In this document: positions 1-7,248 of the stretch, one piece after another
Numbering within the stretch: the first letter of the stretch is position 1
Layout: every line of letters starts with the position of its first letter
Assembly (NCBI GenBank): GCA_029051915.1
Contig: JAIDKM010000032.1
Span: forward strand, 1 to 12,011
Reading direction: 5' to 3'
Length of the DNA stretch: 12,011 bases
Source of the DNA: Alistipes sp.
GTDB taxonomy: Bacteria; Bacteroidota; Bacteroidia; Bacteroidales; Rikenellaceae
Notes under the pieces: generated by a model
The model's input: only the letters and a program-made list of their open reading frames with translations
What the model was told of the DNA's origin: nothing
The model's database searches: none
Program-made: the position numbers and the translations under genes

Positions 1-1690
1 CCTTGCGGGTGCGGCGGTCGAGCGTCGCCAGTCCCATGCCGTTGATGCCGTAGGGACGTCGTGCCGAACCGAAGTCGAACATGTTTTCGATCCAGATGCC
101 CCAGAATAGCGAGTCGTTCTGCAAGTTGCGGGCATATTCCTCGTGGAAGAGCGTCTGGCGTCCCTCGGGCATGCGGTTCTTCGAAGGGTCGGGCTGTGCC
201 GTGTAGCTCTCGTGGCCGATGAATCCGTCGCCGCCGTATTCGATGCCCGAATGCAGGTGCGACCATTTCTCCTGCAGCTTGTCGTGCCACAGCGTCAGGT
301 CGGCGACATTACCCTTGTTCCAGCCCACATCCTGCCGCCAGACGATCAGGTCGGTTACGAAGTTGATGCTGCCGTTCTGGTCGCTCACCGCCACGGTCGG
401 CCGCGAGGGATCGAGCTCGTGCGCCGCCTCGTGCAGCCGCCGGATGTAGGGCGTGGTGTCGTCGCCGCGTTTCCAGATCCGCGAGAAGATGCCCCACATG
501 ATGACCGAAGGGTGGTTGATGTGCTGGGCCACGATCTCCCGGAGCTGCTCCATGCCGTTCTGCTCGAACTGCGGCGTGGCGAAGTAGGCCGCATCGCTCA
601 GAAAAGGTGCGCGCTGCAGCGGCGTGTCGATCCAGACGAGCATGCCCTGCTCGTCGCAGCGGTCGTAGAGGTAGTGCGTATGGGGCATCACGGCCGAGCG
701 CAGCGCGTTGGCTCCGAGTTCCCGGATCTCCTGCAGGTCGTGGTCGTAGTCCGTCGGGCGGAGCGTTCCGCCCGAGATAGCGTTGTCGTGGTAGAGGGCG
801 ACTCCGTGCAGCCGGGTCAGGGCGCCGTTGAGAAGCACGCCTCCGGCCGGCGCCGTTTCGATGGTGCGGAATCCTGTGCGGACGCTTACGCAGTCGCTTC
901 GGGAGCCGTCGTCGACGCGTACCGTTACCCGGTAGAGGTCGGGATGCTCGGGACTCCACAGCTGCGGCGAGGGAATCGAATAGGCGATGCGCAGCGGTTT
1001 GCCGTCGATCTTGGTCTGTACGCGTTTGGTCTGTACGCAGCGGCCGTCCGGCGCCGCGATGTCGAGGCTGACCGACGCCGAGGTCGCCTTTTTCGAAATC
1101 AGGTGGATCTCGATCTCGCCCTCGGCCTTCTCCGGAGTGGCCGTCTGCTGGTGCACGAGCACGCCGTCGGTGCCCAGATAGAGCGGCGAGATGGCGGTCT
1201 GGTCGGTGAGGATGAGCTCCGCCTCGCGGTAGAGTCCTCCGTAGAGGTTCATGTCGCAGGAGGTGGGCAGCACGTCGTTGCGCGAAGCGTTGCTCACCAC
1301 CATGAGCAGGGCGTTGTCGGTGCCGAAGCGGAGCTTGTCGGTGATCTCGAAGGTGAAGGCCGCCGCACCGCCGCGGTGGCTTCCGGCATGGCTCCCGTTG
1401 ACGAAGAGGTCGGCCACGCTCTGGGCGCCGTAGAAGCGGACGAAGATGCGCTTGCCGGCCCATTCGAGCGGAACGAACATGTTGTTGCGGTAGTTGCCCG
1501 TGGTTTCGAGCAGCACCCCTTCGCGGGCCGGGTCGGTGTTCCAGGTGTGGGGCAGCGTAACGTAGCGGCCGTTGTCGCTGTTGGTCTCCGACTTGAAGAA
1601 GAAGCGCCAGCCGTCGTTCAGAGGGTATGTTTCGCGGGCGCGGGCCGGCGCGAACGCCAGCAGCAGACCCAGCAACAGGTATCTTTTCAT
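1..1690 (-). CDS. Secreted glycoside hydrolase family 2 protein (beta-galactosidase-like), 3' end outside window
   Basis: GH2 enzymes remove terminal sugars such as beta-galactose, glucuronate or mannose from glycans; here the likely site is the periplasm or cell surface. The 563 visible residues open with a signal peptide (MKRYLLLGLLLAFAPARA, cleavage near 18-19). Next come a jelly-roll sugar-binding domain (about 22-185, with LNDGWRFFF and LPHTWN), an Ig-like sandwich (about 190-280) and the start of a TIM barrel at the NGALTRLHGV segment (N288). The HEEYA segment (E517-E518) aligns with the GH2 nucleophile. At HPSVIMWGIF-S403-R404, where the acid/base Asn-Glu pair is normally found, there is Ser-Arg. 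Barrel motifs continue to the window edge (IENMFDFGSARR), so the C-terminus is missing. The ATG at 1690 is chosen because it precedes the signal peptide and lies about 20 bases after the predicted transcription start. The family is certain; substrate and activity cannot be read from the sequence. Confidence 0.9.
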   Translation of the reverse strand, partial: MKRYLLLGLLLAFAPARARETYPLNDGWRFFFKSETNSDNGRYVTLPHTWNTDPAREGVLLETTGNYRNNMFVPLEWAGKRIFVRFYGAQSVADLFVNGSHAGSHRGGAAAFTFEITDKLRFGTDNALLMVVSNASRNDVLPTSCDMNLYGGLYREAELILTDQTAISPLYLGTDGVLVHQQTATPEKAEGEIEIHLISKKATSASVSLDIAAPDGRCVQTKRVQTKIDGKPLRIAYSIPSPQLWSPEHPDLYRVTVRVDDGSRSDCVSVRTGFRTIETAPAGGVLLNGALTRLHGVALYHDNAISGGTLRPTDYDHDLQEIRELGANALRSAVMPHTHYLYDRCDEQGMLVWIDTPLQRAPFLSDAAYFATPQFEQNGMEQLREIVAQHINHPSVIMWGIFSRIWKRGDDTTPYIRRLHEAAHELDPSRPTVAVSDQNGSINFVTDLIVWRQDVGWNKGNVADLTLWHDKLQEKWSHLHSGIEYGGDGFIGHESYTAQPDPSKNRMPEGRQTLFHEEYARNLQNDSLFWGIWIENMFDFGSARRPYGINGMGLATLDRRTRK

Positions 1691-1717
1691 GGAGGATCCG
1701 ATTTGGTTGTTTACGTG

Positions 1718-1725
1718 CAAAGATA
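1718..1725 (-). promoter_or_regulatory. Bacteroidota -7 promoter box for the GH2 gene
   Basis: The minus strand reads TATCTTTG, an exact match to the Bacteroidota -7 consensus TAnnTTTG. It predicts transcription starting near 1711 and a leader of about 20 bases before the ATG at 1690. No convincing -33 TTG box is visible at the usual spacing. The box sits inside an inverted repeat shared with the divergent CvpA promoter. Confidence 0.6.
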
Positions 1726-1748
1726 GGTAGAATTCGTAATAAAATTCC

Positions 1749-1756
1749 TATCTTTA
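1749..1756 (+). promoter_or_regulatory. -7 promoter box for the CvpA-rsgA-trmH-aminotransferase run
   Basis: TATCTTTA matches TAnnTTTG except for the last base. A start near 1763 would give a leader of about 20 bases to the TTG start codon at 1783. The -33 region of this promoter would fall on or next to the GH2 -7 box, so the two polymerases probably compete. Confidence 0.5.
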
Positions 1757-1782
1757 CGCACATTATTTTCAGAATTCCGACT

Positions 1783-2292
1783 TTGAACATCATCGATCTG
1801 ATCGTCTGTCTGGTACTCTTCGTCGCGGTGTGGAACGGCTGGCGGAAGGGGTTGGTCGTGCAGACGGGAGCGCTGGTCGCGCTGGTAGCCGGGTTGTGGC
1901 TCGCGTGGCACTACGGCCCGGTCGTGGGCGGGTGGCTGCGGCTCGACGCCTCGGTGCGGGCGCCGGGCGGATTCGTTGTCGTGCTGGTTGTCGTGCTGGT
2001 GGCGGTCGCCGTGGCCGGACGGATTTTGCGCGGGCTGTTCCGTTTCGTCGGATTCGGGTGGCTCGACACGGTGCTGGGCATCGTCGTCTCGGTATTCAAA
2101 TACTTGCTTCTGTTGAGCGCGCTGTTCGTCGCCTTCGACCGGCTCAACGCCGATTATTCGATCGTCGGACGACGGACGATCGACACGTCGGTGAGCTACG
2201 GGCCCGTGATGCGGCTCTCGAAACGGGTCTTTCCTTTCGTGGAGCAGGTGAGCGGCCGGCTGCAGCAGCAGAAAGAGATACAGGAAACATAG
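1783..2292 (+). CDS. CvpA family inner-membrane protein
   Basis: This 169-residue protein resembles the CvpA family, small inner-membrane proteins linked to colicin V production and envelope homeostasis; the biochemical role is not settled. The N-terminus NIIDLIVCLVLFVAVWNGWRKGL is typical of the family, with a Gly-Trp-Arg-Lys-Gly turn after the first helix. Four hydrophobic spans are visible (about 4-18, 26-45, 62-82 and 98-118), followed by a polar tail with a Gln-rich end. The reading frame is open well upstream, but those residues would lie before the predicted promoter and are not family-like. TTG at 1783 is therefore the best start; it places Asn-Ile-Ile-Asp at positions 2-5, as in relatives. 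The gene ends four bases before rsgA, so the two are probably co-transcribed. Confidence 0.85.
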   Translation: MNIIDLIVCLVLFVAVWNGWRKGLVVQTGALVALVAGLWLAWHYGPVVGGWLRLDASVRAPGGFVVVLVVVLVAVAVAGRILRGLFRFVGFGWLDTVLGIVVSVFKYLLLLSALFVAFDRLNADYSIVGRRTIDTSVSYGPVMRLSKRVFPFVEQVSGRLQQQKEIQET

Positions 2293-2296
2293 ATTC

Positions 2297-3217
2297 ATGG
2301 AACGGACGTTTACAGGAACGGTAGTCCGCGCGACGGGCAGCTGGTTCGAGGTGCTTACCCTGGACGGAACGGTGCGTTGCCGTATCCGGGGCCGGCTGCG
2401 GCTGCGGGGCGTGCGGTCGACCAGCCCGGTGGTGGTCGGCGACCGCGTAACCTGCGAGAGCGATGCCGCCGGCGACCATGTGATCGCCGGGGTCGAACCG
2501 CGCCGCAACTACGTGATCCGCCGGGCGTCGAACCTCTCGAAAGAGTCGCACATCATCGCTGCCAACGTCGACCAGGCGCTGCTGCTGGCGACCTTGCGGC
2601 AGCCCGAAACGGCGCCCGAGTTCGTTGACCGCTTTCTGGTTACGTGCGAAGCCTACAAGGTGCCGGCCGTCATCCTGCTTTCGAAAGCCGACTTGCAGGA
2701 ACCCGCCGCACTGGCGGAGTTCCGGGCCGTGTACGAGTCGGCCGGATACCGCGTGGTGGAGGTCTCGACCGCTACGGGCGAGGGTGTCGCCGAGGTGGAG
2801 GAGCTGTTGCGCGGGCGTACGACGCTGGTATCGGGCAATTCGGGTGTCGGGAAATCGACGCTCATCCGCACGATCGACCCGACGCTCGACATCCGCACGG
2901 GCGAGATCTCCGAGAGCCACGGCAAGGGCCGCCACACGACCACTTTCTCGACGATGTATCCTCTCAGCGGCGGCGGTGCGGTGATCGACACGCCGGGCAT
3001 CAAGGGCTTCGGACTGATCGACATCGAAGGCGGCGAGCTGTGGCACTACTTCCCCGAGATGATGCGCATCGGACGCGACTGTCGCTTCTACAACTGCACC
3101 CACACCCACGAGCCGGGCTGCGCCGTAACGGAGGCCGTCGCGCGGGGCGAGATCGCACCGATGCGCTACGAGAGCTATCTGAAAATGTTGGACGACGATG
3201 ACAAATACCGAAAATAG
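2297..3217 (+). CDS. rsgA: Ribosome small subunit-dependent GTPase A (RsgA/YjeQ)
   Basis: RsgA is a circularly permuted GTPase that checks late 30S subunit assembly and releases assembly factors from the decoding centre. The 306 residues show an N-terminal OB-fold (about 1-70), then the GTPase motifs in permuted order: G4 as LSKADL (128-133), the P-loop GNSGVGKST (180-188) and G3 DTPG (231-234), with HTTT (213-216) in the switch I region. A C-terminal zinc site follows the family pattern Cys-x4-Cys-x-His-x5-Cys (C262, C267, H269, C275). G4 has Ser in place of the usual Asn, a common variation. Length is normal. The ATG is four bases after the CvpA stop codon, and the 3' end overlaps the next gene by 20 bases, indicating translational coupling with the RNA methyltransferase. 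Confidence 0.97.
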   Translation: MERTFTGTVVRATGSWFEVLTLDGTVRCRIRGRLRLRGVRSTSPVVVGDRVTCESDAAGDHVIAGVEPRRNYVIRRASNLSKESHIIAANVDQALLLATLRQPETAPEFVDRFLVTCEAYKVPAVILLSKADLQEPAALAEFRAVYESAGYRVVEVSTATGEGVAEVEELLRGRTTLVSGNSGVGKSTLIRTIDPTLDIRTGEISESHGKGRHTTTFSTMYPLSGGGAVIDTPGIKGFGLIDIEGGELWHYFPEMMRIGRDCRFYNCTHTHEPGCAVTEAVARGEIAPMRYESYLKMLDDDDKYRK

Positions 3218-3884
3218 ATCCCGGGCGTGGTACGAGGAGCGGATCGCCTGCCTCGCGGAGTTCATGACCGGGGAACGGGTCGACCTGTTCCGCCGCACCG
3301 TGGCCCGGCGTACGCGCTACATGACCGTGTTGGCCGAAAATACGTTCCATCCGCAGAACGCCGCGGCGCTGATCCGCCATTGCGAAGCGTTCGGCGTGCA
3401 GCGGATGCACACCGTCGAGACCTGCTGCGAATTTCGTCCGGCGGCCGCCGTCGTACGGGGCACCGACCGCTGGGTCGACCTCTGCCGCCATGCTTCGACG
3501 GCCGAGGCGTTGCGTGCGCTCAAGGCCGAGGGTTACCGCATCGTGGCGACGACGCCCCACCGTGAAGACACGACCCCCGAGACGTTCGACGTGGCCTGCG
3601 GCCCGTTCGCGCTGGTCTTCGGGACGGAGCACGCCGGGATCTCCGACGAGGTGATCGCCTCGGCCGACGAGTTCCTGCGCATACCCATGTGCGGCATGGT
3701 CGAGAGTCTCAATGTCTCGGCGTCGGCCGCGATTCTGATCTACATGCTCTCCGAGCGCGTGCGGGAGCAGGTCGCCGACTGGTGCATGACGCCGGAGCAG
3801 CAGACCGAGACCCTCTACCGCTGGATGTACCGGAGCGTCGCCGACGCCGCGCAGATTCTCGACCGGAGATTCGGCATTCAATAA
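3198..3884 (+). CDS. trmH: TrmH-type (SpoU family) RNA 2'-O-methyltransferase
   Basis: A SPOUT-class methyltransferase that transfers a methyl group from S-adenosylmethionine to a ribose 2'-OH. Length (228 aa) and architecture fit TrmH, which makes Gm18 in tRNA. Motif 1 is ENTFHPQNAAALIRHCEAFG, with R60 at the position of the catalytic Arg. Motif 2 is FGTEHAGIS (141-149). Motif 3 is IPMCGMVESLNVSASAA (162-178) and forms the trefoil knot that binds the cofactor. A helical C-terminal extension (about 197-228) resembles the tRNA-contacting tail of TrmH. The ATG at 3198 overlaps the end of rsgA by 20 bases, so both products of this pair act on the translation apparatus. The family is certain. The exact target is inferred: some relatives modify rRNA, though those usually carry an N-terminal RNA-binding domain that is absent here. 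Confidence 0.85.
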   Translation: MTNTENRSRAWYEERIACLAEFMTGERVDLFRRTVARRTRYMTVLAENTFHPQNAAALIRHCEAFGVQRMHTVETCCEFRPAAAVVRGTDRWVDLCRHASTAEALRALKAEGYRIVATTPHREDTTPETFDVACGPFALVFGTEHAGISDEVIASADEFLRIPMCGMVESLNVSASAAILIYMLSERVREQVADWCMTPEQQTETLYRWMYRSVADAAQILDRRFGIQ

Positions 3885-3911
3885 ACTTGTACCGGTAATT
3901 TTTTTGTTGCC

Positions 3912-5120
3912 ATGAATATTCTTCGCAAACAATTCCTGTCCCATGTGGCGCAGACATCGCCCTCGCCGATGCTGGTGGAGGTGGCGCGCGCCGAGGGTTC
4001 GTTTTTCTATACGCCCGAGGGCAAGCGCTACTATGACCTGGTGGCCGGGGTTTCGGTGAGCAATGTCGGCCATGCCAATCCCGCCGTCGTGCGGGCCGTG
4101 CAGGAGCAGGCCGCGCGCTATATGCACGTGATGGTCTACGGCGAGCTCGTCGAGACGCCGCAGGTGGAGTACGCCGCGAAAATCGCGTCGCTGCTGCCCG
4201 GCGGACTGGAGAGCGTCTATTTCGTCAATTCGGGCGCCGAGGCGGTCGAGGGGGCGCTCAAGCTGGCCAAGCGGTTTACGGGCCGTACGGAACTGATCTC
4301 CATGCGTCGGGCCTACCACGGTTCGACGCACGGGGCGATGAGCATGATGGGCGCACCCGAGGGCGAGGAGTGGAAAAATGCTTTCCGGCCCCTGCTGCCC
4401 GACGTGCAGGCGATCGAATTCAACGATTTCGGCGAGTTGCAGCGCATTACCCGCCGTACGGCCTGCGTGCTGGCCGAGCCGGTGCAGGGCGAAGCGGGGG
4501 TGCGGCCTCCCGTGCCGGGCTATCTGGAGGCCCTTCGCAAGCGGTGCGACGAAGTAGGGGCGCTGCTGATTTTCGACGAAATACAAACGGGCATGGGCCG
4601 TACGGGCGAGCTGTTCGCCATGCAGAAATACGGCATCGTGCCCGACATCGTGTGTCTGGCCAAAGCTTTCGGCGGCGGCATGCCCTTGGGGGCTTTCGTC
4701 GCGCGGCACGAGATCATGGATACGTTGCAGGCCGACCCGGTGCTGGGCCACATTACCACTTTCGGCGGCCATCCGGTCTGCTGCGCGGCGGGACTGGCGG
4801 CGCTCGGTTACCTGCTGGAGCACGGAGTCGTCGGGGAGGTGGAGCGCAAGGGCGCCTTGTACGAAAAACTGCTGGGCGATCACCCCGCCGTGCGTGAAAT
4901 ACGCCGCTCGGGACTGCTGCTGGCCGTGGAGCTGGGGGCGTCGGAACCTCTGTACCGGATCATGGAGCTGTTCAAGGAAGCCGGCATCCTGAGCGACTGG
5001 TTCCTCTACTGCGACACGGCGTTCCGCATTTCGCCGCCGCTGACGATTACCGAAGAGGAGATTCGCGAAAGCGCCGCTCTGATCCGGGAATGCCTGGATG
5101 AATTAAAAATGAAAAATTAA
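3912..5120 (+). CDS. Class III PLP-dependent aminotransferase (acetylornithine/ornithine aminotransferase-like)
   Basis: A cytosolic fold-type I transaminase of 402 residues. Visible landmarks are the phosphate-binding SGAEAVEGALK segment (107-117), the cofactor-stacking region AYHGSTHG (134-141), LAEPVQGEAG (187-196), FDEIQTGMGR (221-230, with D222 expected to contact the pyridine nitrogen) and the Schiff-base lysine K251 in CLAKAFGGGMPLGAF. ITTFGGHPVCCAAG (281-294) supplies the phosphate-contacting Thr from the second subunit. Overall it resembles acetylornithine, ornithine or 4-aminobutyrate transaminases, but no arginine-biosynthesis or other pathway gene lies nearby, so the substrate is left open. 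It follows the methyltransferase after 27 bases on the same strand. Its last codons fall inside an AT-rich element (ending Glu-Leu-Lys-Met-Lys-Asn), unlike the GC-rich body, which suggests the 3' end was reshaped. Confidence 0.9.
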   Translation: MNILRKQFLSHVAQTSPSPMLVEVARAEGSFFYTPEGKRYYDLVAGVSVSNVGHANPAVVRAVQEQAARYMHVMVYGELVETPQVEYAAKIASLLPGGLESVYFVNSGAEAVEGALKLAKRFTGRTELISMRRAYHGSTHGAMSMMGAPEGEEWKNAFRPLLPDVQAIEFNDFGELQRITRRTACVLAEPVQGEAGVRPPVPGYLEALRKRCDEVGALLIFDEIQTGMGRTGELFAMQKYGIVPDIVCLAKAFGGGMPLGAFVARHEIMDTLQADPVLGHITTFGGHPVCCAAGLAALGYLLEHGVVGEVERKGALYEKLLGDHPAVREIRRSGLLLAVELGASEPLYRIMELFKEAGILSDWFLYCDTAFRISPPLTITEEEIRESAALIRECLDELKMKN

Positions 5121-5124
5121 GAAT
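5101..5124. repeat. AT-rich ATTAAAAAT-type element at the aminotransferase 3' end
   Basis: The stretch has the form AATTAAAAATGA followed by AAAATTAAGAAT, a low-complexity pattern of the AATTAA/AAAAT type that stands out sharply from the GC-rich surroundings. From memory, similar tracts occur between genes in many Bacteroidota genomes. Here it overlaps the last codons and stop codon of the aminotransferase. Its function is unknown; no hairpin is evident. Confidence 0.4.
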
Positions 5125-5152
5125 CTCTTTGCGGAAGCTGAGGGCCGGTCCG

Positions 5153-5995
5153 TTACTCCGCGAATGCTTTGAGTGCGGCGATTTCGTCGGCCCAACGCGA
5201 TTCGTCGGGCGTTTCGAGGATCAGCGGAATGCCCTCGAAGCGGCGGTCGCGGGCGATGTAGCGGAAGCATTCCCAGCCGATCTCGCCGTCGCCCAGCGGG
5301 GCATGGCGGTCGATGCGGCTGCCGAGGGGCTTCATGGCGTCGTTGAGGTGCATGCCGCGCAGATATTGCAGGCCGACGACGCGGTCGAGCTCGGCGAACG
5401 TGGCGTCGCAGGCTGCGGCGGTGCGCAGGTCGTAGCCGGCGGCGAAGGCGTGGCAGGTGTCGATGCAGTAACCCACGCGCGACTTGTCCTCCACGCGCTC
5501 GATGATGTAGGCCAGGTGCTCGAAGCGGAACCCGAGGTTGGAACCCTGCCCGGCGGTGTTTTCGATGACGGCCGTAACGCCGCGGGTGCGGTCGAGCGCC
5601 CGGTTGATCGACGCGGCGATGCGGTCGAGGCTCTCCGTCTCGCCGATCTGCCTGAGGTGGCTCCCCGGGTGGAAGTTCAGCCGGTCGAGTCCCAGCTGCT
5701 CGCAGCGCCGCATCTCGTCGTCGAACGCCTCGCGCGACTTTTCGAGCCCCGCCTCTTCGGGGTGTCCGAGGTTGATGAGGTAGGAGTCGTGGGGCAGGAT
5801 CTGCGCCGGGGCGTAGCCGTACACCTCGCAGGCGCGGCGGAACGCGTCGATCTCGGCCTGTGCGAGCGGCTTGCCCATCCATTGACGCTGGTTTTTGGTG
5901 AAAAGCGCCAGCGCCGTGGCCCCGATGGCATGCGCATTGCCGGGAGCGTGGAATACGCCGCCCGAAGCGCTTACGTGTGCTCCGAAGAACTTCAT
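5153..5995 (-). CDS. nfo: Deoxyribonuclease IV (endonuclease IV, Nfo)
   Basis: Endonuclease IV cuts DNA 5' of abasic sites and removes blocked 3' ends in base excision repair, using three zinc ions in a TIM barrel. The 280-residue product begins [13 protein letters not shown], the standard family opening. All nine metal ligands are present, and with this start their numbers coincide with those remembered for the E. coli enzyme: H69, H109, E145, D179, H182, H216, D229, H231 and E261. This supports the ATG at 5995 rather than an in-frame ATG at 6046, which would lie upstream of the predicted promoter. Signature segments include [31 protein letters not shown] and [14 protein letters not shown]. 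The gene is convergent with the aminotransferase (32-base gap without an obvious terminator) and divergent from the DUF3078 gene. Confidence 0.97.
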   Translation of the reverse strand: MKFFGAHVSASGGVFHAPGNAHAIGATALALFTKNQRQWMGKPLAQAEIDAFRRACEVYGYAPAQILPHDSYLINLGHPEEAGLEKSREAFDDEMRRCEQLGLDRLNFHPGSHLRQIGETESLDRIAASINRALDRTRGVTAVIENTAGQGSNLGFRFEHLAYIIERVEDKSRVGYCIDTCHAFAAGYDLRTAAACDATFAELDRVVGLQYLRGMHLNDAMKPLGSRIDRHAPLGDGEIGWECFRYIARDRRFEGIPLILETPDESRWADEIAALKAFAE

Positions 5996-6016
5996 TTTTC
6001 CCTTTCGACTTTTCGA

Positions 6017-6024
6017 CAAAGTTA
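6017..6024 (-). promoter_or_regulatory. -7 promoter box for nfo
   Basis: The minus strand reads TAACTTTG, an exact TAnnTTTG match. Transcription would start near 6010, giving a leader of about 15 bases to the ATG at 5995. No clear -33 box is seen. Confidence 0.55.
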
Positions 6025-6045
6025 CGGATTCTCTGAATAATTTCA

Positions 6046-6053
6046 TAAATTTG
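6046..6053 (+). promoter_or_regulatory. -7 promoter box for the DUF3078-S41 protease operon
   Basis: TAAATTTG is an exact TAnnTTTG match. Transcription would start near 6060 and leave about 22 leader bases before the ATG at 6082. It lies only 21 bases from the opposed nfo -7 box, so the two promoters must overlap. Confidence 0.6.
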
Positions 6054-6081
6054 CATCCGAAATTCCATCCTGTATACGATT

Positions 6082-7248
6082 ATGAAACTCCATTCGCTGC
6101 TTTTCCTTTTGCCGGCGCTCGCCGCGACGCTTCCTGCCGCGGCCCAGTTCTCCATCGACGAAGTGGATGCCCGGCAGGGGGATGTGAGATTCCGCGACCC
6201 GATCAAGTCGACGCCCGTCGACGTCGACTACTTCAACCGTGCCCGATACCGTGCCGAACGCGCCGCCATCCGCAAGGAGCGCAATACGCTGGAGCTGGGC
6301 GGCGGACTGCGCGGCGCCCTGACATCCTACAACGACTCGTGGGTGGCCGTGTCGGGCGGTGATAACTCCATCGCCATTGCGTCCAACCTCTTTCTGAACC
6401 ATACCTACACCAAGCATCTCTTTACGCTCGAAACCAAGTTCGTCGCCAACTTCGGCTACAACCGCATGAAGGTCGAAACCGAAAACGAGGACGGCACGAC
6501 ATCGAGCGACGGCGTATGGTTCAAGAACCAGGACGAGTTCGACATTTCGGTGGCTCCGTCGTTCAAGATGTCCAAGAACTGGTCGTACGGAGCGATCGTC
6601 AAGTTCCGCAGCCAGTTCGCCAACGGTTATGTTTCGCGTACGCAGCAGCGCGAGACGGAACGCAAGAGCACCTTCATGGCGCCGGGCTATTTCGACGCTT
6701 CGCTGGGTATCACCTACAAATGTCCCAAACCGAAGTTCCCGATCGTGGTGAATATCTCGCCGATCGCCCTCAGCGCCGTCTTCGTGGAGAGCGGCCTGAT
6801 CCGCGAAAATGTCTGGGACAAGAAACCCGGCTGGCAGACCTACGGTCTCTCGGGGCCCGACAAGACGTCGAAATACGAGGGCGGTTCTTCGATCCAGATC
6901 GACTTCGACCGCACGTTCGGCAAGTCGGAGTTCCTGCGCTACCGCACGATGTTCTACTCCTTCTACGGTTGGATCACCGACATCGGCCAGAACAACAAGA
7001 TCCGCAAATACGGCGATTACGTGCATGCGATGGACGTGTGGACTGCCGGCGACCAGAACGTCAGCGAAAAACCCCAGCTGGCGATCCATCCTACCGTCCG
7101 CTGGACCAACACGATCGACATCAAAGCCACGAAATACCTCTCCACGACGCTGAGCTTCGAGCTCTACTATAATCGGGCACAGAATGTGGACGTGCAGACC
7201 AAGACGCTGCTGAGCGTCGGACTTTCGTATACCTTCAAGAACAAGTGA
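6082..7248 (+). CDS. DUF3078 family outer-membrane beta-barrel protein
   Basis: A 388-residue exported protein of unknown function. The signal peptide is MKLHSLLFLLPALAATLPAAA, with cleavage expected before Gln22. From about residue 70 the chain alternates polar and hydrophobic residues in paired amphipathic strands, with repeated motifs such as LELGGGLRGALTSYNDSWVAV, FVANFGYNRM, WSYGAIVKFRSQFANGY and FMAPGYFDASLGITYK. These, including the ANGY and FMAPGY segments, match the DUF3078 family of Bacteroidota. The last strand, LLSVGLSYTF, followed by a short basic tail, suits a barrel inserted by the BAM machinery. The start codon directly precedes the signal peptide and sits 22 bases after a predicted transcription start. 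The stop codon overlaps the start of the S41 protease (TGATG), so the two are coupled. No ligand or transport substrate can be proposed. Confidence 0.85.
   Translation: MKLHSLLFLLPALAATLPAAAQFSIDEVDARQGDVRFRDPIKSTPVDVDYFNRARYRAERAAIRKERNTLELGGGLRGALTSYNDSWVAVSGGDNSIAIASNLFLNHTYTKHLFTLETKFVANFGYNRMKVETENEDGTTSSDGVWFKNQDEFDISVAPSFKMSKNWSYGAIVKFRSQFANGYVSRTQQRETERKSTFMAPGYFDASLGITYKCPKPKFPIVVNISPIALSAVFVESGLIRENVWDKKPGWQTYGLSGPDKTSKYEGGSSIQIDFDRTFGKSEFLRYRTMFYSFYGWITDIGQNNKIRKYGDYVHAMDVWTAGDQNVSEKPQLAIHPTVRWTNTIDIKATKYLSTTLSFELYYNRAQNVDVQTKTLLSVGLSYTFKNK

Larger units (their letters stand above)
1715..1761. repeat. Inverted repeat spanning the divergent GH2/CvpA promoters
   Basis: The left arm (1715-1727) is GTGC-AAAGATAGG and the right arm (1747-1761) is CCTATCTTT-AC-GCAC. 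The 9-base core is perfectly inverted, and the outer GTGC/GCAC match is offset by two extra bases on the right. The arms contain the -7 boxes of the two divergent promoters, so part of the symmetry follows from having mirror-image promoters; the extra outer matches may also mark a regulator site. Confidence 0.55.

Noticed and set aside
143..1726. Long plus-strand open frame opposite the GH2 gene
   Set aside because: Its translation is Val/Arg-rich with no recognisable domain, while the minus strand encodes a continuous GH2 protein with a signal peptide; it is a product of high-GC codon bias.
1627..1782. N-terminal extension of the CvpA-type protein
   Set aside because: It would overlap the divergent GH2 start and precede the predicted promoter; the family-like sequence begins at the TTG at 1783.
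3882..3911. Possible promoter (TAAACTTG) between the methyltransferase and aminotransferase genes
   Set aside because: It differs from TAnnTTTG in a core base and overlaps the stop codon; with a 27-base gap, co-transcription is simpler.
3000..4883. Long minus-strand open frame of about 627 codons
   Set aside because: It lies opposite rsgA, trmH and the aminotransferase, all with intact motifs; the His/Arg/Gly-rich translation is typical of an antisense shadow.
5129..6040. Plus-strand open frame opposite nfo
   Set aside because: The minus strand carries all nine endonuclease IV metal ligands; the plus-strand translation matches nothing.
5996..6046. N-terminal extension of nfo from an ATG at 6046
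   Set aside because: It adds 17 residues not typical of the family and would start upstream of the predicted promoter; the ATG at 5995 aligns ligand numbers with the E. coli enzyme.
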